From Colivivens sp963626085 (GTDB taxonomy: Bacteria; Bacteroidota; Bacteroidia; Bacteroidales; Bacteroidaceae): a DNA stretch of 64,000 bases. Position numbers and translations under genes: made by a program. The stretch's first letter is position 1. The number at the start of each line of letters is the position of its first letter. The notes under the pieces are model-generated. The model made no database searches. It was given only the letters and a program-made list of their open reading frames with translations, and was not told where the DNA came from. The stretch lies in contig CAVFVJ010000035.1 in the NCBI GenBank assembly GCA_963626085.1, positions 3,837-67,836 of the forward strand, in the 5' to 3' direction. Of this stretch, positions 49,948 to 58,664 are shown piece by piece.

Positions 49948-51018
49948 TCATACCAATACCTCCCAGAACGACTCTGGCAGGTAGATGTTGTTCACGTCAA
50001 CGGCAAACCGGAACAAGGGGGCAATCTCTTCGGGGGTGAATCCGGCGATGCCGCACCCTATAGGAGTCACGAGGAAGGTCTGCTGTGGATGGTTTACAGC
50101 ATAATCGATGAACTGGAGTACATAAGGACGGATGGTGTCCACCCCACCCTGCATGGTCGGGATGGCGTAACTCTGTCCCTGCATCCCCACTCCCTGTCCG
50201 AGGACCGCACCGAAGTAAAGATGGGCGGCACGTGCTGCCCCACCTCCGTGCATCCCTGCCAGGTTACTGCCGAAGACAAAAATCTCGTTTGGTTTGAGCG
50301 ATGTGATGTTGTTTGGTGTTATTCTGTTCTGCGGTATCATACGTTGTGTGTCATTTACAAACATTGAAGGTGAAGACTGATCGCAGACTGCCGATGGAGC
50401 CGCCATCTCCGCAGACTCGTATGCGGCAGATGCCTCGTAATACTTCCGGAAATAGGGTATGACTACCGTCTCCATCAGTTTATGGTAGTTCTGGGTCACT
50501 GCAGATGGTGTGATTCCCAGTTCCTTTGCCACCTCCTTGCCCTTGAAGCCGTCAATGAGTATCATCTGCAGGATGAGGGACGACCGGAAGTCCCTTCCGA
50601 GAATCTTGTGACAAATCTCGAAGACTGTGTTGTGGAAGTCCGAAGTGAAGTTGTCATCGGGTACATCGAAGCTAAGGTTATCCTGGTCTACACGGATTTC
50701 GAACGGCTCCACCTTCCTTTCCTTGGTGTACGACTTCAGACGGTCAAGGAGCACGAAACGGAAACCATTGACCATCCACGTCTTCAGTGAGACACCCGAT
50801 TTGCGGTCTTCCAATGGTCGGAAGTCATGACGGTCGAGCGAGAGGTAATACTCATGGGCAATACTGTAGAAGTCCAGTCCCTGCTTCATCTCCAACCCAT
50901 ATTGTCGGTTGTAGACGTAGTAGGCGATGCGGCAGTAGCCGTAGAAATAGTCGCGCGTGATCAGTGGGTCACGGTTGCGCAGTCCCTCTATTATGTCATT
51001 ATCGGAGATTCCCTTCAT
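49948..51018 (-). CDS. Sigma-70-like/A1S_2505-like (macro-type) fusion protein
   Basis: The ATG at 51018 is chosen because the promoter lies just upstream of it, inside the longer frame to 51081. The 356-residue protein has two parts. Residues about 1-195 look like an ECF-type sigma factor: DNDIIEGLRNRDPLITRDYF in region 2 and GKEVAKELGITPSAVTQNYH as the region-4 helix-turn-helix. Residues about 245-356 match the A1S_2505 phage-type family: EIFVFGSNLAGMHGGGAARA, IPTMQGGVDTI and TPIGCGIAGFTPEEIAPLF, a macrodomain-like nucleotide-binding pattern. A low-complexity linker joins them. It may sense a nucleotide such as ADP-ribose and control transcription. It is divergent from the VWA gene. Confidence 0.8.
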   Translation of the reverse strand: MKGISDNDIIEGLRNRDPLITRDYFYGYCRIAYYVYNRQYGLEMKQGLDFYSIAHEYYLSLDRHDFRPLEDRKSGVSLKTWMVNGFRFVLLDRLKSYTKERKVEPFEIRVDQDNLSFDVPDDNFTSDFHNTVFEICHKILGRDFRSSLILQMILIDGFKGKEVAKELGITPSAVTQNYHKLMETVVIPYFRKYYEASAAYESAEMAAPSAVCDQSSPSMFVNDTQRMIPQNRITPNNITSLKPNEIFVFGSNLAGMHGGGAARAAHLYFGAVLGQGVGMQGQSYAIPTMQGGVDTIRPYVLQFIDYAVNHPQQTFLVTPIGCGIAGFTPEEIAPLFRFAVDVNNIYLPESFWEVLV

Positions 51019-51039
51019 AGACCGTTTGCATTCATGTGG

Positions 51040-51071
51040 CAAATTTAATGCAAATCTTGGAGAAAGCCAAA
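51040..51071 (-). promoter_or_regulatory. Promoter of the sigma/A1S_2505-like fusion gene
   Basis: On the minus strand TTTG (51068-51071), 20 nt, TAAATTTG (51040-51047). The ATG at 51018 is about 17 nt after the expected transcription start. Confidence 0.7.
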
Positions 51072-51093
51072 CAGGCGGCAACGTTTTTCTCTC

Positions 51094-51154
51094 CAGTTAG
51101 AGAAAAATATTTTGCAGACTGGAGAAATTATTTTTGCCAGTTACTTAATTTTTG
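51094..51154 (+). repeat. Three CAGTTAGAGAAAAATA-like units in the divergent region
   Basis: Units begin at 51094 (CAGTTAGAGAAAAATA), 51115 (CAGACTGGAGAAATTA) and 51138 (CAGTTACTTAATTTTT), spaced 21-23 bp. The first is identical over 16 bp to a unit before clpB at 25051. Confidence 0.7.
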
Positions 51155-51234
51155 CGTGCCTTGATTCTTTTAATAGGTAAACAAGTACAAAGTACAATTC
51201 AAGTTCAACTATTAAAACAAAGGAGAATAAGACA

Positions 51235-51855
51235 ATGAAACGAGTAATGAACCTTATCATCGTGGACGAGAGCGGAAGTATGTCAACCATCGAGAAGCAG
51301 GCTCTCACGGGACTCAACGAGACACTGGAGACAGTGAAGAAGATGCAGGACTTGCATCCTGACATGGAACAGCGTGTGACACTCATAACCTTCGACAGTT
51401 CACACAAGCGGTATGTGTTCGACAACGTGCCGGCTACCCACACCCATCTGTTGACCAACAACGAATACCGTCCAGGCGGAGGTACACCACTCTACGACGC
51501 AATCGGCATCGGCATCAGTAAGTTGAACGCCCAGACCGCTGTCGACGACAATGTACTGGTGACCATCATCACAGACGGGGAGGAGAACTGTTCCGACGAA
51601 TACAACCTCACGATGGTCAAGACGCTCATCGAGAAGATGAAGAAGCAGAACTGGACCTTCACTCTTATCGGCACAGACAACCTCGATGTAGAGGGAATGG
51701 CAGGAGACATGAGTATCGACAATCACCTGCAGTTCACTGAGGACGCTGAGGGGACACAGCAGATGTTTGAGCGCGAACGCAAGTCACGTGTCTGCTACAA
51801 TGCCTGTCTGGCGGAAAACGCTCCGATGAAGAGCGGCAGTTACTTCAAGGAGTAA
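51235..51855 (+). CDS. VWA domain protein
   Basis: The 206-residue soluble protein is a single von Willebrand A domain. The MIDAS motif DESGSMS is at residues 11-17, the threonine is in GGGTPLYDA near 83, and the aspartate in TDGEENCSD near 114. A strong SD (AAAGGAG) precedes the ATG by 9 nt. VWA proteins of this size often work with AAA+ ATPases or in stress (Ter-type) systems. It is divergent from the sigma/macro-like fusion and followed by a strong terminator. Partner and role are unknown. Confidence 0.88.
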   Translation: MKRVMNLIIVDESGSMSTIEKQALTGLNETLETVKKMQDLHPDMEQRVTLITFDSSHKRYVFDNVPATHTHLLTNNEYRPGGGTPLYDAIGIGISKLNAQTAVDDNVLVTIITDGEENCSDEYNLTMVKTLIEKMKKQNWTFTLIGTDNLDVEGMAGDMSIDNHLQFTEDAEGTQQMFERERKSRVCYNACLAENAPMKSGSYFKE

Positions 51856-51869
51856 AAGTCGAAACGGCA

Positions 51870-51916
51870 GTGCAAAAGAAATCCGCAACTTTATTGGTTG
51901 TGGATTTCTTTTGTAC
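51870..51916. terminator. Bidirectional terminator after the VWA gene
   Basis: Arms 51870-51889 and 51897-51916 pair almost fully (AAAAGAAATCC with GGATTTCTTTT and GCAAC with GTTGT) around a 7-nt loop. It also lies just after the stop of the minus-strand 52-residue gene. Confidence 0.9.
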
Positions 51917-51922
51917 AGACCT

Positions 51923-52081
51923 CTAATCCCAAGTTGCTTTCTCTATCTGAGAATCATCGTTGTCATCATATGCTCCTATAGAAAATGGAGTTGTATCACC
52001 ATCACTGTTTGCGAGCATACAAGTTGTTTCCATAGCAATTACAGTCATTGCCGGGGTCTCATAATATTTTTTCTTTTCCAT
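51923..52081 (-). CDS. Small 52-residue Bacteroidales peptide next to the fimbrillin-like gene
   Basis: On the minus strand an ATG at 52081 opens a 52-codon frame ending TAG at 51923. The product begins MEKKKYYETPAMTVIAMETT and ends with an acidic tail, DDNDDSQIEKATWD. Peptides of 50-60 residues with a Lys-rich start, a PxxxVIxMET core and an Asp/Glu-rich end are common in Prevotella and Bacteroides, often beside fimbrillin-like lipoproteins. It starts 28 bp after the fimbrillin-like stop on the same strand. There is no signal peptide. Function is unknown. Confidence 0.65.
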   Translation of the reverse strand: MEKKKYYETPAMTVIAMETTCMLANSDGDTTPFSIGAYDDNDDSQIEKATWD

Positions 52082-52109
52082 TTCAATAATATTCTCAATG
52101 TATGGTTGA

Positions 52110-53705
52110 TTAAGGTTGCACTACCGCACGGACTGGGATGCAATAATAACGTGCAAACGCAGGGCTGTTTGTAAACTGGGGTTTTCCGTCACTTTCAAAC
52201 ACTTCTGCCGTGTTGGCGTAGTATACATAGTCCGAAGATAATGGACGGGTGCTCGTCTGCAAATACACATTTCTGTATATCTCACGTCCCCCAGAATAAT
52301 CATAATAACCTGATGCAGGGATGAACACCGTATTGCCATTTGCCACGCTTTTTATGTCAACACCGGCAACATAAGTTGATTGTGAATTTTTCAGCCTATA
52401 CCATTGATTGGTAGTTTCCTCATTGTAATAATACATTATAGCCTTACACTCCTCGAGGGTTGGCATACGGCACGGTGCTCCCCAAGCGGCAGTAGCGGCA
52501 TCGTCCTCAGGATCGAGTTCCAACTTGCCGTCCGTAAAATTGTATTTGGTAAGTCCGCAGTCCGTCTTTATTACATAAGCATAATTGCCGAACTTCGTGT
52601 ATGTGTTCCAATACGGGTTAGACTCTCCCGACCATGGTTCTGTGTAGCCCCACGCATAATAGCCTCCGAAGTCGGCAGGGACAGTAGCACCCAAGTTCAC
52701 CTCTGCCCATAGCAGACCGCTCGACAGACCGAGGTCGATGAACCGGTGTCCGTTGACATAAATCTCGTAGTTGCTTGTCACCTCCAGTCTCTTGAGGTGA
52801 GACCGTTCCAAAGTGAAGGAGTCGAAGGTCTTGGAGTACTTATAATCAATCTTGGCAGTCCCGTCTGAGGTAGTGTTGGAGCCTTCGATGCTCACCGTCA
52901 GAGAGTACGTCCCTACAAGCAGAGGAAGACAGAACACACCCTGCTGGAGTTTCTCCGCACCGCTGTAGCTGAACGTCACTGTCTTGCAACCATCGTCCGT
53001 ACCTGTATAGCTGAATTTCTTGTTCGTTTCTGTCATACAAGCGTCTCCACAGATGGGTTGGTCGGCAGTCACAGTGACAGTACCCGATTCGGGTATCTTG
53101 TCCACCTTGATTACAGCCACACCACCTAAGTTATGGAAAGTCACGATTCTATCTCCATTACTGTTCTTGGAATCCGTGACATTACCATACATCGGCATGT
53201 TGAAACTGTTGATGTTTGCCACCACATTGCCAGCAGAGTCTGTCGAATAGTACTCTTTGTCGACACCTGTGTATGTGTAAGTATCGGGGAAGTGATAGGT
53301 CACCAAAGAGTCGCCATAACTCAAGTTGTGTTGTTCACTATACGGATAGAGCACCACAGCATAATTTCCGATCTCGCCCTTCATCGTTCCTGTGAACGTA
53401 GCCTTGCCTGTACCCGCTCCGTCCTTGACAGTAAACGGTTTGAATGTTCCTTCTTCCTCCGACCACACACCGATAACATCGTCTTCATGCCAATAACCAT
53501 TGCCTGCCTGGTCGAACCCCACACGGGTCTTGGCATTGGCTGAACCTTCATCGTCAGACCCAGGGTAATAGACAGTGAGCGACTGAGTAGTGACTGGAGT
53601 TGGGTCATCCGTCACTGCCTCGTCACTTGTACACGCCACATACGACATCGCACTGACGAGAATGGCTATAACACACATTATGTGAGTGATACAAACGTTT
53701 TTCAT
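52110..53705 (-). CDS. Fimbrillin-like lipoprotein with C-terminal lectin-type domain
   Basis: The N-terminus has a lipoprotein signal (IAILVSAMSYVACTSDE). Residues about 60-300 follow the Bacteroidetes fimbrillin-like pattern: TRVGFD, a WHEDDVIGVW motif, FTGTMKG, AVVLYPYS, then FHNLGGVAVIKVDKI. The C-terminal part begins NGHRFIDLGLSSGLLWAEVNLGA, the start of a domain common in Prevotella secreted proteins, with AWGYTEPW and PCRMPTLEECKAI. It is exposed on the outer membrane and may form or cap a fimbria. A 52-residue peptide gene follows. Confidence 0.83.
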   Translation of the reverse strand: MKNVCITHIMCVIAILVSAMSYVACTSDEAVTDDPTPVTTQSLTVYYPGSDDEGSANAKTRVGFDQAGNGYWHEDDVIGVWSEEEGTFKPFTVKDGAGTGKATFTGTMKGEIGNYAVVLYPYSEQHNLSYGDSLVTYHFPDTYTYTGVDKEYYSTDSAGNVVANINSFNMPMYGNVTDSKNSNGDRIVTFHNLGGVAVIKVDKIPESGTVTVTADQPICGDACMTETNKKFSYTGTDDGCKTVTFSYSGAEKLQQGVFCLPLLVGTYSLTVSIEGSNTTSDGTAKIDYKYSKTFDSFTLERSHLKRLEVTSNYEIYVNGHRFIDLGLSSGLLWAEVNLGATVPADFGGYYAWGYTEPWSGESNPYWNTYTKFGNYAYVIKTDCGLTKYNFTDGKLELDPEDDAATAAWGAPCRMPTLEECKAIMYYYNEETTNQWYRLKNSQSTYVAGVDIKSVANGNTVFIPASGYYDYSGGREIYRNVYLQTSTRPLSSDYVYYANTAEVFESDGKPQFTNSPAFARYYCIPVRAVVQP

Positions 53706-53743
53706 GTTTCAATATAGAATTGATTGTTGTCAGATTTCCAGAG

Positions 53744-53751
53744 CAAAGTTA
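53744..53751 (-). promoter_or_regulatory. -7 box of the fimbrillin-like gene
   Basis: The minus-strand TAACTTTG is 39 nt before the ATG at 53705. No clear -33. Confidence 0.5.
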
Positions 53752-53837
53752 GGTAAAAATCTTGTAACAGGCGGACCTATTTTCCATAAAACAGGAGGTG
53801 ACATACAAAACTGTGCCTCTGTGTCGGGATTTATGAC

Positions 53838-53845
53838 TACATTTG
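53838..53845 (+). promoter_or_regulatory. -7 box of the MFS gene
   Basis: TACATTTG lies about 70 nt before the MFS start and inside the longer open frame, which argues for the downstream start. Confidence 0.4.
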
Positions 53846-53913
53846 CAGCCGCAATTGCGAAAACCACAATATTGGGACACAAGACAACAGTTGGAGGCAC
53901 ACACGAGATGATT

Positions 53914-55164
53914 ATGGAGAAAAAGGAGACAAAGGAAAGACTATGGAACAGTAACTACACGAAGATTTGGATTGCCAACTTCATGCTTTATTTCTCCTTC
54001 ATGTTGCTGATGCCCCTCTTCCCCCTTTACTTGCGCGACACCTTCGGAGCAAGCAAGGAAGTCATCGGAGTAGTACTGTCGGGCTACACCATTGCCGCTC
54101 TGGTCATCCGTCCGTTCAGTGGTTATATGGTGGACTGTCTGCCACGTAAAGTAGTCCTCATGGTGTTCAACTTTCTCTTCGTGGCATTTTTCGCAGGATA
54201 TTTAGCGGCATCCTCACTCACCCTCTTCGCCATCTTCCGCACACTGCATGGCATTCCATTCGGAGCCACCACAGTAGCTGGCACTACGGTGGCAGTCGAT
54301 GTGCTTTATCCCAGTCGCCGAGCAGAAGGACTGGGTTATTACGGACTGAGCAACAACATAGCCACAGCCATCAGCCCCACCGTCGCCCTCTTCCTACTCC
54401 ACTTGTTCCATAGCTACAACCTGTTGTTCGTCCTCTCTCTCATCATCTCCTTCATAGGACTGGCGATTGACTACACCATAAAGATTGAACCGGAGGAAAA
54501 GCAAACGAGTTCTGCAACAGGGACACCAACCACAGTGTATGGTGGACAGTTGTCCCAACGCCGCATCATTGTGTTATTAGGCAAACTGTTTCTCTTCAAG
54601 GGATGGAGTCTGGGACTGTGCATGCTTTTCTTCTCCCTCTCCTACGGAGTCATCTCCACTTACGTGGCTATATTCGCTGCAGAGGAACTGCATATGAAAG
54701 GCGGTGCCGGTATCTTCTTTCTGTTGCTTGCCAGTGGACTGGCACTGTCACGGCTTACTGGAGCCAAGGGACTGCGGCAGGGACACATCGTGCACAACGC
54801 CTCCGAAGGTATGCTCATTTCCCTTTTCGGCTATTTCCTTTTCGCACTCATACACCACCCCGTATCCCTCTACGCCTCGGCACTCATCATCGGACTGGGC
54901 AACGGTCACATGTACCCAGCATTCCAGAACATGTTCATCAACCTGGCGACAACCCGACAGAGAGGGACTGCCAACTCCACCCTGCTCACGTCATGGGACT
55001 TGGGTTCAGGCATCGGTGTGCTTCTCGGAGGCGTGATTGCCGGTATGGTCAATTACCATACTTCGTTCTGGATGATGTGGGTTTCCAACCTCACCGGGGT
55101 CATCATCTACTTCACTTACGCCAAAGGCCATTACCTCAGAAACACACAAAACTCTGTGGCGTAA
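53914..55164 (+). CDS. MFS transporter
   Basis: The start at 53914 (MEKKETKERLWNSNYTKIW) is preferred over 53908 and over a frame to 53686 that crosses the promoter. The 416-residue protein has twelve membrane segments. The loop motif between segments 2 and 3, GYMVDCLPRKVVL, resembles the MFS signature GxxxDRxGRR. It is probably a drug- or metabolite-exporting permease of the inner membrane. The substrate is unknown. It is convergent with the GHL10 gene. Confidence 0.87.
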   Translation: MEKKETKERLWNSNYTKIWIANFMLYFSFMLLMPLFPLYLRDTFGASKEVIGVVLSGYTIAALVIRPFSGYMVDCLPRKVVLMVFNFLFVAFFAGYLAASSLTLFAIFRTLHGIPFGATTVAGTTVAVDVLYPSRRAEGLGYYGLSNNIATAISPTVALFLLHLFHSYNLLFVLSLIISFIGLAIDYTIKIEPEEKQTSSATGTPTTVYGGQLSQRRIIVLLGKLFLFKGWSLGLCMLFFSLSYGVISTYVAIFAAEELHMKGGAGIFFLLLASGLALSRLTGAKGLRQGHIVHNASEGMLISLFGYFLFALIHHPVSLYASALIIGLGNGHMYPAFQNMFINLATTRQRGTANSTLLTSWDLGSGIGVLLGGVIAGMVNYHTSFWMMWVSNLTGVIIYFTYAKGHYLRNTQNSVA

Positions 55165-55174
55165 TTTTTCCTTA

Positions 55175-56710
55175 TCACAACTTCACCTTGACAGGCTTCG
55201 ACTCGTTGTGTAGACGGTCAAGGGCAGTGACAACGAACGTGCAGCCAGTCTGATTACCCTCCAGTTCATACCATGGTTCAGAGGTTACAGCAACGATATG
55301 TGACGCATCGTCACCGCTCACATTGACCTTCTCACCAGGCGCGAAACGATAGACAACATACTGCCGCGCCTTGTCCATCTCCTTCTTCGCCTTCGGAGCA
55401 GTCCAAGTAAGGTAAATCTTGCCACTTCCGTACAAGCCATTGCCACTCTTGAAGTCTACGGATATCTTACGCACCTTCTTCGGAGCTTTGTTGTCAATAA
55501 ACGGCATGAGAGGCTGTAACGCCGGATAACGGTGGTACTCCACCTCAAGCATCGTACGGTAGTTGCCGGGGTTGTTCACCACAGCCGCAGCATACCACTG
55601 ACAAGAACCTTTCACATTGGACTCACTGCGCTGTATGGCATACTTGCTCACCATCTGATGCATTCGAGGATTACTCGGGTCTGCCCCCTTTACTGTACGT
55701 TCTACATCCTGACCGATGAAAAGAGGTCGTTTACCACAATAGTCATTCCACCAGTCACAAAGCACCTTATAGTCTGCCACCGTAGTCCCGATATTCCAGT
55801 AGATTTGTGGAATGAGGTAGTCCACCCACCCCTTGTCAGACCATAACACCACATCAGCGTAGAGGTCGTCATAGTTCTGTGTTCCACGGGTAGCACTACC
55901 ACGGTTATTGTTCACCCCGTCAGGACTGTTTCTATATATGCCGAACGGAGAAACTCCGAACTTCACCCACGGCTTCACCTTCCTTATCAGTTTATGAATG
56001 TCGTAAATCAGTTTGTTCACATTATCACGCCGCCAGTCCTCTATATTGTCGAACCCACGTGGATCGGCATTGAAATATGCTTGGTCAGGAATGGGTTGTC
56101 CTGCCACTGGATAAGGGTAGAAATAATCATCCATGTGCAGTCCGTCCACATCATATCTGTTAAGTATATCCTCAACTATAAGACAAGTGTACTTGCGGTT
56201 TACTTCAAGCGCAGGATTGAAGATAAGCAAGTCACCGTACTTGAAGACCCTATCTGCATATCTGATAGCAGCATGGCTCGGGTCAAGGGTTGTGGTTCCT
56301 GCCGTCTTTGCCCTATAAGGATTAATCCATGCGTGACACTCCATACCTCTATTATGGCACTGCTCCACCATCCACGCAAGTGGGTCCCACCCATCGGATG
56401 GAGCCTTGCCCTGCTGACCAGTGAGGTAACGGCTCCACGGCTCGTAGGCAGAGCGATAGAGAGCATCGCCCTCGGCACGCACTTGAAAGAGAATGGCGTT
56501 AATGCCTGCTTTCCGCAGAGTGTCGAGTTGACTGCTAAGCATCTGCCGCAGTTTGGACGGAGACTTACCGAGGTACTGTCCGTTGACACACTGTATCCAT
56601 GCGCCACGGAACTCACGCTTGGGGTAACGCTGGGCATGGACACTGACTGAGACGATGGTTGTCAGAGCAACCGCCATCGCCACAATGGTTTTTAATCGTG
56701 ATAGTTTCAT
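55175..56710 (-). CDS. Secreted family 10-like glycoside hydrolase (GHL10)
   Basis: The signal peptide is LSRLKTIVAMAVALTTIVSVSVHAQ. REFRGAWIQCVNGQYLG, NAILFQVRAEGDALY, HAWINPYRA and VKFGVSPFGIYRN are the motifs of the GHL10 (PF02638) TIM-barrel. A C-terminal fibronectin-like domain (about 420-511) follows. It likely cleaves a glycan in the periplasm or outside, possibly peptidoglycan-related or a host sugar. It is the last gene of a leftward run tlpA-like, ung, PLD, GHL10. Confidence 0.87.
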   Translation of the reverse strand: MKLSRLKTIVAMAVALTTIVSVSVHAQRYPKREFRGAWIQCVNGQYLGKSPSKLRQMLSSQLDTLRKAGINAILFQVRAEGDALYRSAYEPWSRYLTGQQGKAPSDGWDPLAWMVEQCHNRGMECHAWINPYRAKTAGTTTLDPSHAAIRYADRVFKYGDLLIFNPALEVNRKYTCLIVEDILNRYDVDGLHMDDYFYPYPVAGQPIPDQAYFNADPRGFDNIEDWRRDNVNKLIYDIHKLIRKVKPWVKFGVSPFGIYRNSPDGVNNNRGSATRGTQNYDDLYADVVLWSDKGWVDYLIPQIYWNIGTTVADYKVLCDWWNDYCGKRPLFIGQDVERTVKGADPSNPRMHQMVSKYAIQRSESNVKGSCQWYAAAVVNNPGNYRTMLEVEYHRYPALQPLMPFIDNKAPKKVRKISVDFKSGNGLYGSGKIYLTWTAPKAKKEMDKARQYVVYRFAPGEKVNVSGDDASHIVAVTSEPWYELEGNQTGCTFVVTALDRLHNESKPVKVKL

Positions 56711-56751
56711 TATGTCTTGTCTATTATTTTCTTTACAGAATAGTTCTTCCT

Positions 56752-57966
56752 TTACAGGACTGGGGTCAACAGGTTACCGAACCACCCCACAAAACGCTTC
56801 CAACGGGTTTTCTGCTTCCAGTAGTCCTTGGTCATCGGCACACACTGCCTCTTGTCATGTTCAAACATGTCCATCAATTCTGCTGTCACATCCTTATCAA
56901 AGATGACGGTGTTCACCTCATAATCGCACCGCAAGCTCCTGCTGTCAAGGTTAGTCGACCCGATGGTACAGAACTTACCATCGACCATCATTATCTTGGA
57001 ATGATGGAAGCCTCCACGAAACATGTAGACCTTGGCTCCCCGTTTCTCCATCTTACGCCCCACATAATGGCTTGCATCAGGAGTAAGGGGGATGTCACTT
57101 CTCTCGCTGAGCATTATCTCCACCGTCACGCCTCGGTCTATACAGCGTTTGAGAGCATCACGGACTGATTTGGTCGGCACAAAATAGGGATTGACAAGTT
57201 GTACCTTGGTATGGGCGTTGTCGAGCATACTCACGTACAACTCACGCATTGACTTGTTGGTTTCTCCTGGATGCCTGTCGACCACAGCCACCTCCGATGT
57301 GCCACGAACTGTCGGTTGGGGAAAATACTTGTCTCCAGTAAGCAATTCTCCTGTAGCAGACTGCCACATACGACAGAATATCTTGTGCAACTGTCCGACC
57401 GCAGGGCCCTCGATACGCATGTGCATGTCGCGCCACGGACCGATTCCCTCCAGACCGTTTACATAATAGTCAGCCACGTTCATCCCTCCAGTGTAACCTA
57501 TCACACCGTCTATAACCACAATCTTACGGTGGTCACGCGGCATAATGTGGTTCACCCAAGGAAAAACCACAGGGTCGAACTTCACCAATTTTATTCCCAG
57601 TGCCATGATAGAGTCATGCATATGGTGTTCCACCGGTTGGTTGTTCGACAGATTGCCGAACGCATCATACATAGCTCTCACCTCCACACCCTCAGCTACT
57701 TTTTCTGCCAGTTCATGGTAAAGCAGTCTCGCTATCGAATCGTTGCGGAAGTTGAAGTACTCCAGATGGATGAAGGACTTAGCATTACGGACAGATTCCA
57801 ATAGATCTGCGAATTTCTCCTTACCGCTTTTCAGCAGTTTCACAGTATTGCCTTCCGTTATCTCCAGTCCCTTGCCTTTCAGAAACCCTTTCTCATATAC
57901 ATCACTCTGAGCGCACAAAGGCACAGAGAGAAATGACAGAATTATAATATAGAATATCTGTTTCAT
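56752..57966 (-). CDS. Phospholipase D/cardiolipin synthase family protein
   Basis: The ATG at 57966 starts a signal-like segment (KQIFYIIILSFLSVPLCAQ); a longer frame starts at 58008 and overlaps the ung stop. Two HKD motifs are present: HRKIVVIDGVIGYTGGMN and HHSKIMMVDGKFCTIGSTN, each with the His-Lys-Asp of the PLD superfamily. The 404-residue protein is probably a cardiolipin synthase at the inner membrane, or an exported phosphodiesterase, because a cleavable signal is suggested. I see no N-terminal double membrane anchor as in ClsA. Confidence 0.87.
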   Translation of the reverse strand: MKQIFYIIILSFLSVPLCAQSDVYEKGFLKGKGLEITEGNTVKLLKSGKEKFADLLESVRNAKSFIHLEYFNFRNDSIARLLYHELAEKVAEGVEVRAMYDAFGNLSNNQPVEHHMHDSIMALGIKLVKFDPVVFPWVNHIMPRDHRKIVVIDGVIGYTGGMNVADYYVNGLEGIGPWRDMHMRIEGPAVGQLHKIFCRMWQSATGELLTGDKYFPQPTVRGTSEVAVVDRHPGETNKSMRELYVSMLDNAHTKVQLVNPYFVPTKSVRDALKRCIDRGVTVEIMLSERSDIPLTPDASHYVGRKMEKRGAKVYMFRGGFHHSKIMMVDGKFCTIGSTNLDSRSLRCDYEVNTVIFDKDVTAELMDMFEHDKRQCVPMTKDYWKQKTRWKRFVGWFGNLLTPVL

Positions 57967-58001
57967 TACACACTTAGTCATAAACCAGCGCCACAACCTC
58001 C

Positions 58002-58664
58002 TTACCATACAATCTCCTCCTTACCGTGGGCACGCAGATAAGCGTTAGTCTGACTGAAGTGATGGTTTCCGAAGAAGCCACGGTAGGCGGAAAGCGGTGA
58101 CGGGTGAGCTGAACGCAGTATGCAGTGTCTTCCACCGTCAATCAACTGAGCCTTTCCTTGAGCGTAGCTACCCCAGAGTATAAACACCAGATTATCCTTA
58201 CGTTCACTCAGAATACGTATGACGGCATCCGTAAACTCCTCCCACCCATGCCGTTGGTGCGATCCTGCCTCATGCTCGCGTACCGTCAGTGTAGCGTTGA
58301 GCAACAGTACCCCCTGTCTTGCCCAACGAGTCAAGTCACCGCTCTGCGGCACAGGAGTACCTGTGTCGGTCTCTATCTCCTTGAATATGTTGACAAGCGA
58401 TGGAGGGAAAGGCACACCGTCAGCCACAGAGAAACATAGTCCCTGAGCCTGACCCCGTTCATGGTATGGATCCTGTCCTATCAGTACCACCTTCACATCA
58501 GTGAAGGGACACTTGTTGAATGCGTTGAAGATGAGTCGTGCTGGAGGAAACACGGTGCGTGTCGCATACTCCCTCTTCACGAAAGCCACCAGTTCTGCAA
58601 AATAAGACTTGTCGAACTCAGTCTGCAACTGCCGTCTCCACGACGGTTCTATATCCACATTCAT
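58002..58664 (-). CDS. ung: Uracil-DNA glycosylase
   Basis: The 220-residue enzyme has GQDPYHERGQAQGLCFSV (water-activating Asp and the Tyr gate), LLNATLTV and the DNA-binding HPSPLSAYRGFFG. It removes uracil from DNA in base-excision repair. Its stop is 36 bp before the preferred start of the PLD gene and its start overlaps the stop of the thioredoxin-like gene by 4 bp. Confidence 0.97.
   Translation of the reverse strand: MNVDIEPSWRRQLQTEFDKSYFAELVAFVKREYATRTVFPPARLIFNAFNKCPFTDVKVVLIGQDPYHERGQAQGLCFSVADGVPFPPSLVNIFKEIETDTGTPVPQSGDLTRWARQGVLLLNATLTVREHEAGSHQRHGWEEFTDAVIRILSERKDNLVFILWGSYAQGKAQLIDGGRHCILRSAHPSPLSAYRGFFGNHHFSQTNAYLRAHGKEEIVW

Noticed and set aside
51911..52174. 87-codon frame on the plus strand
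   Set aside because: It begins in the terminator and is opposite the 52-residue peptide and the end of the fimbrillin-like gene; the minus-strand reading is coherent.
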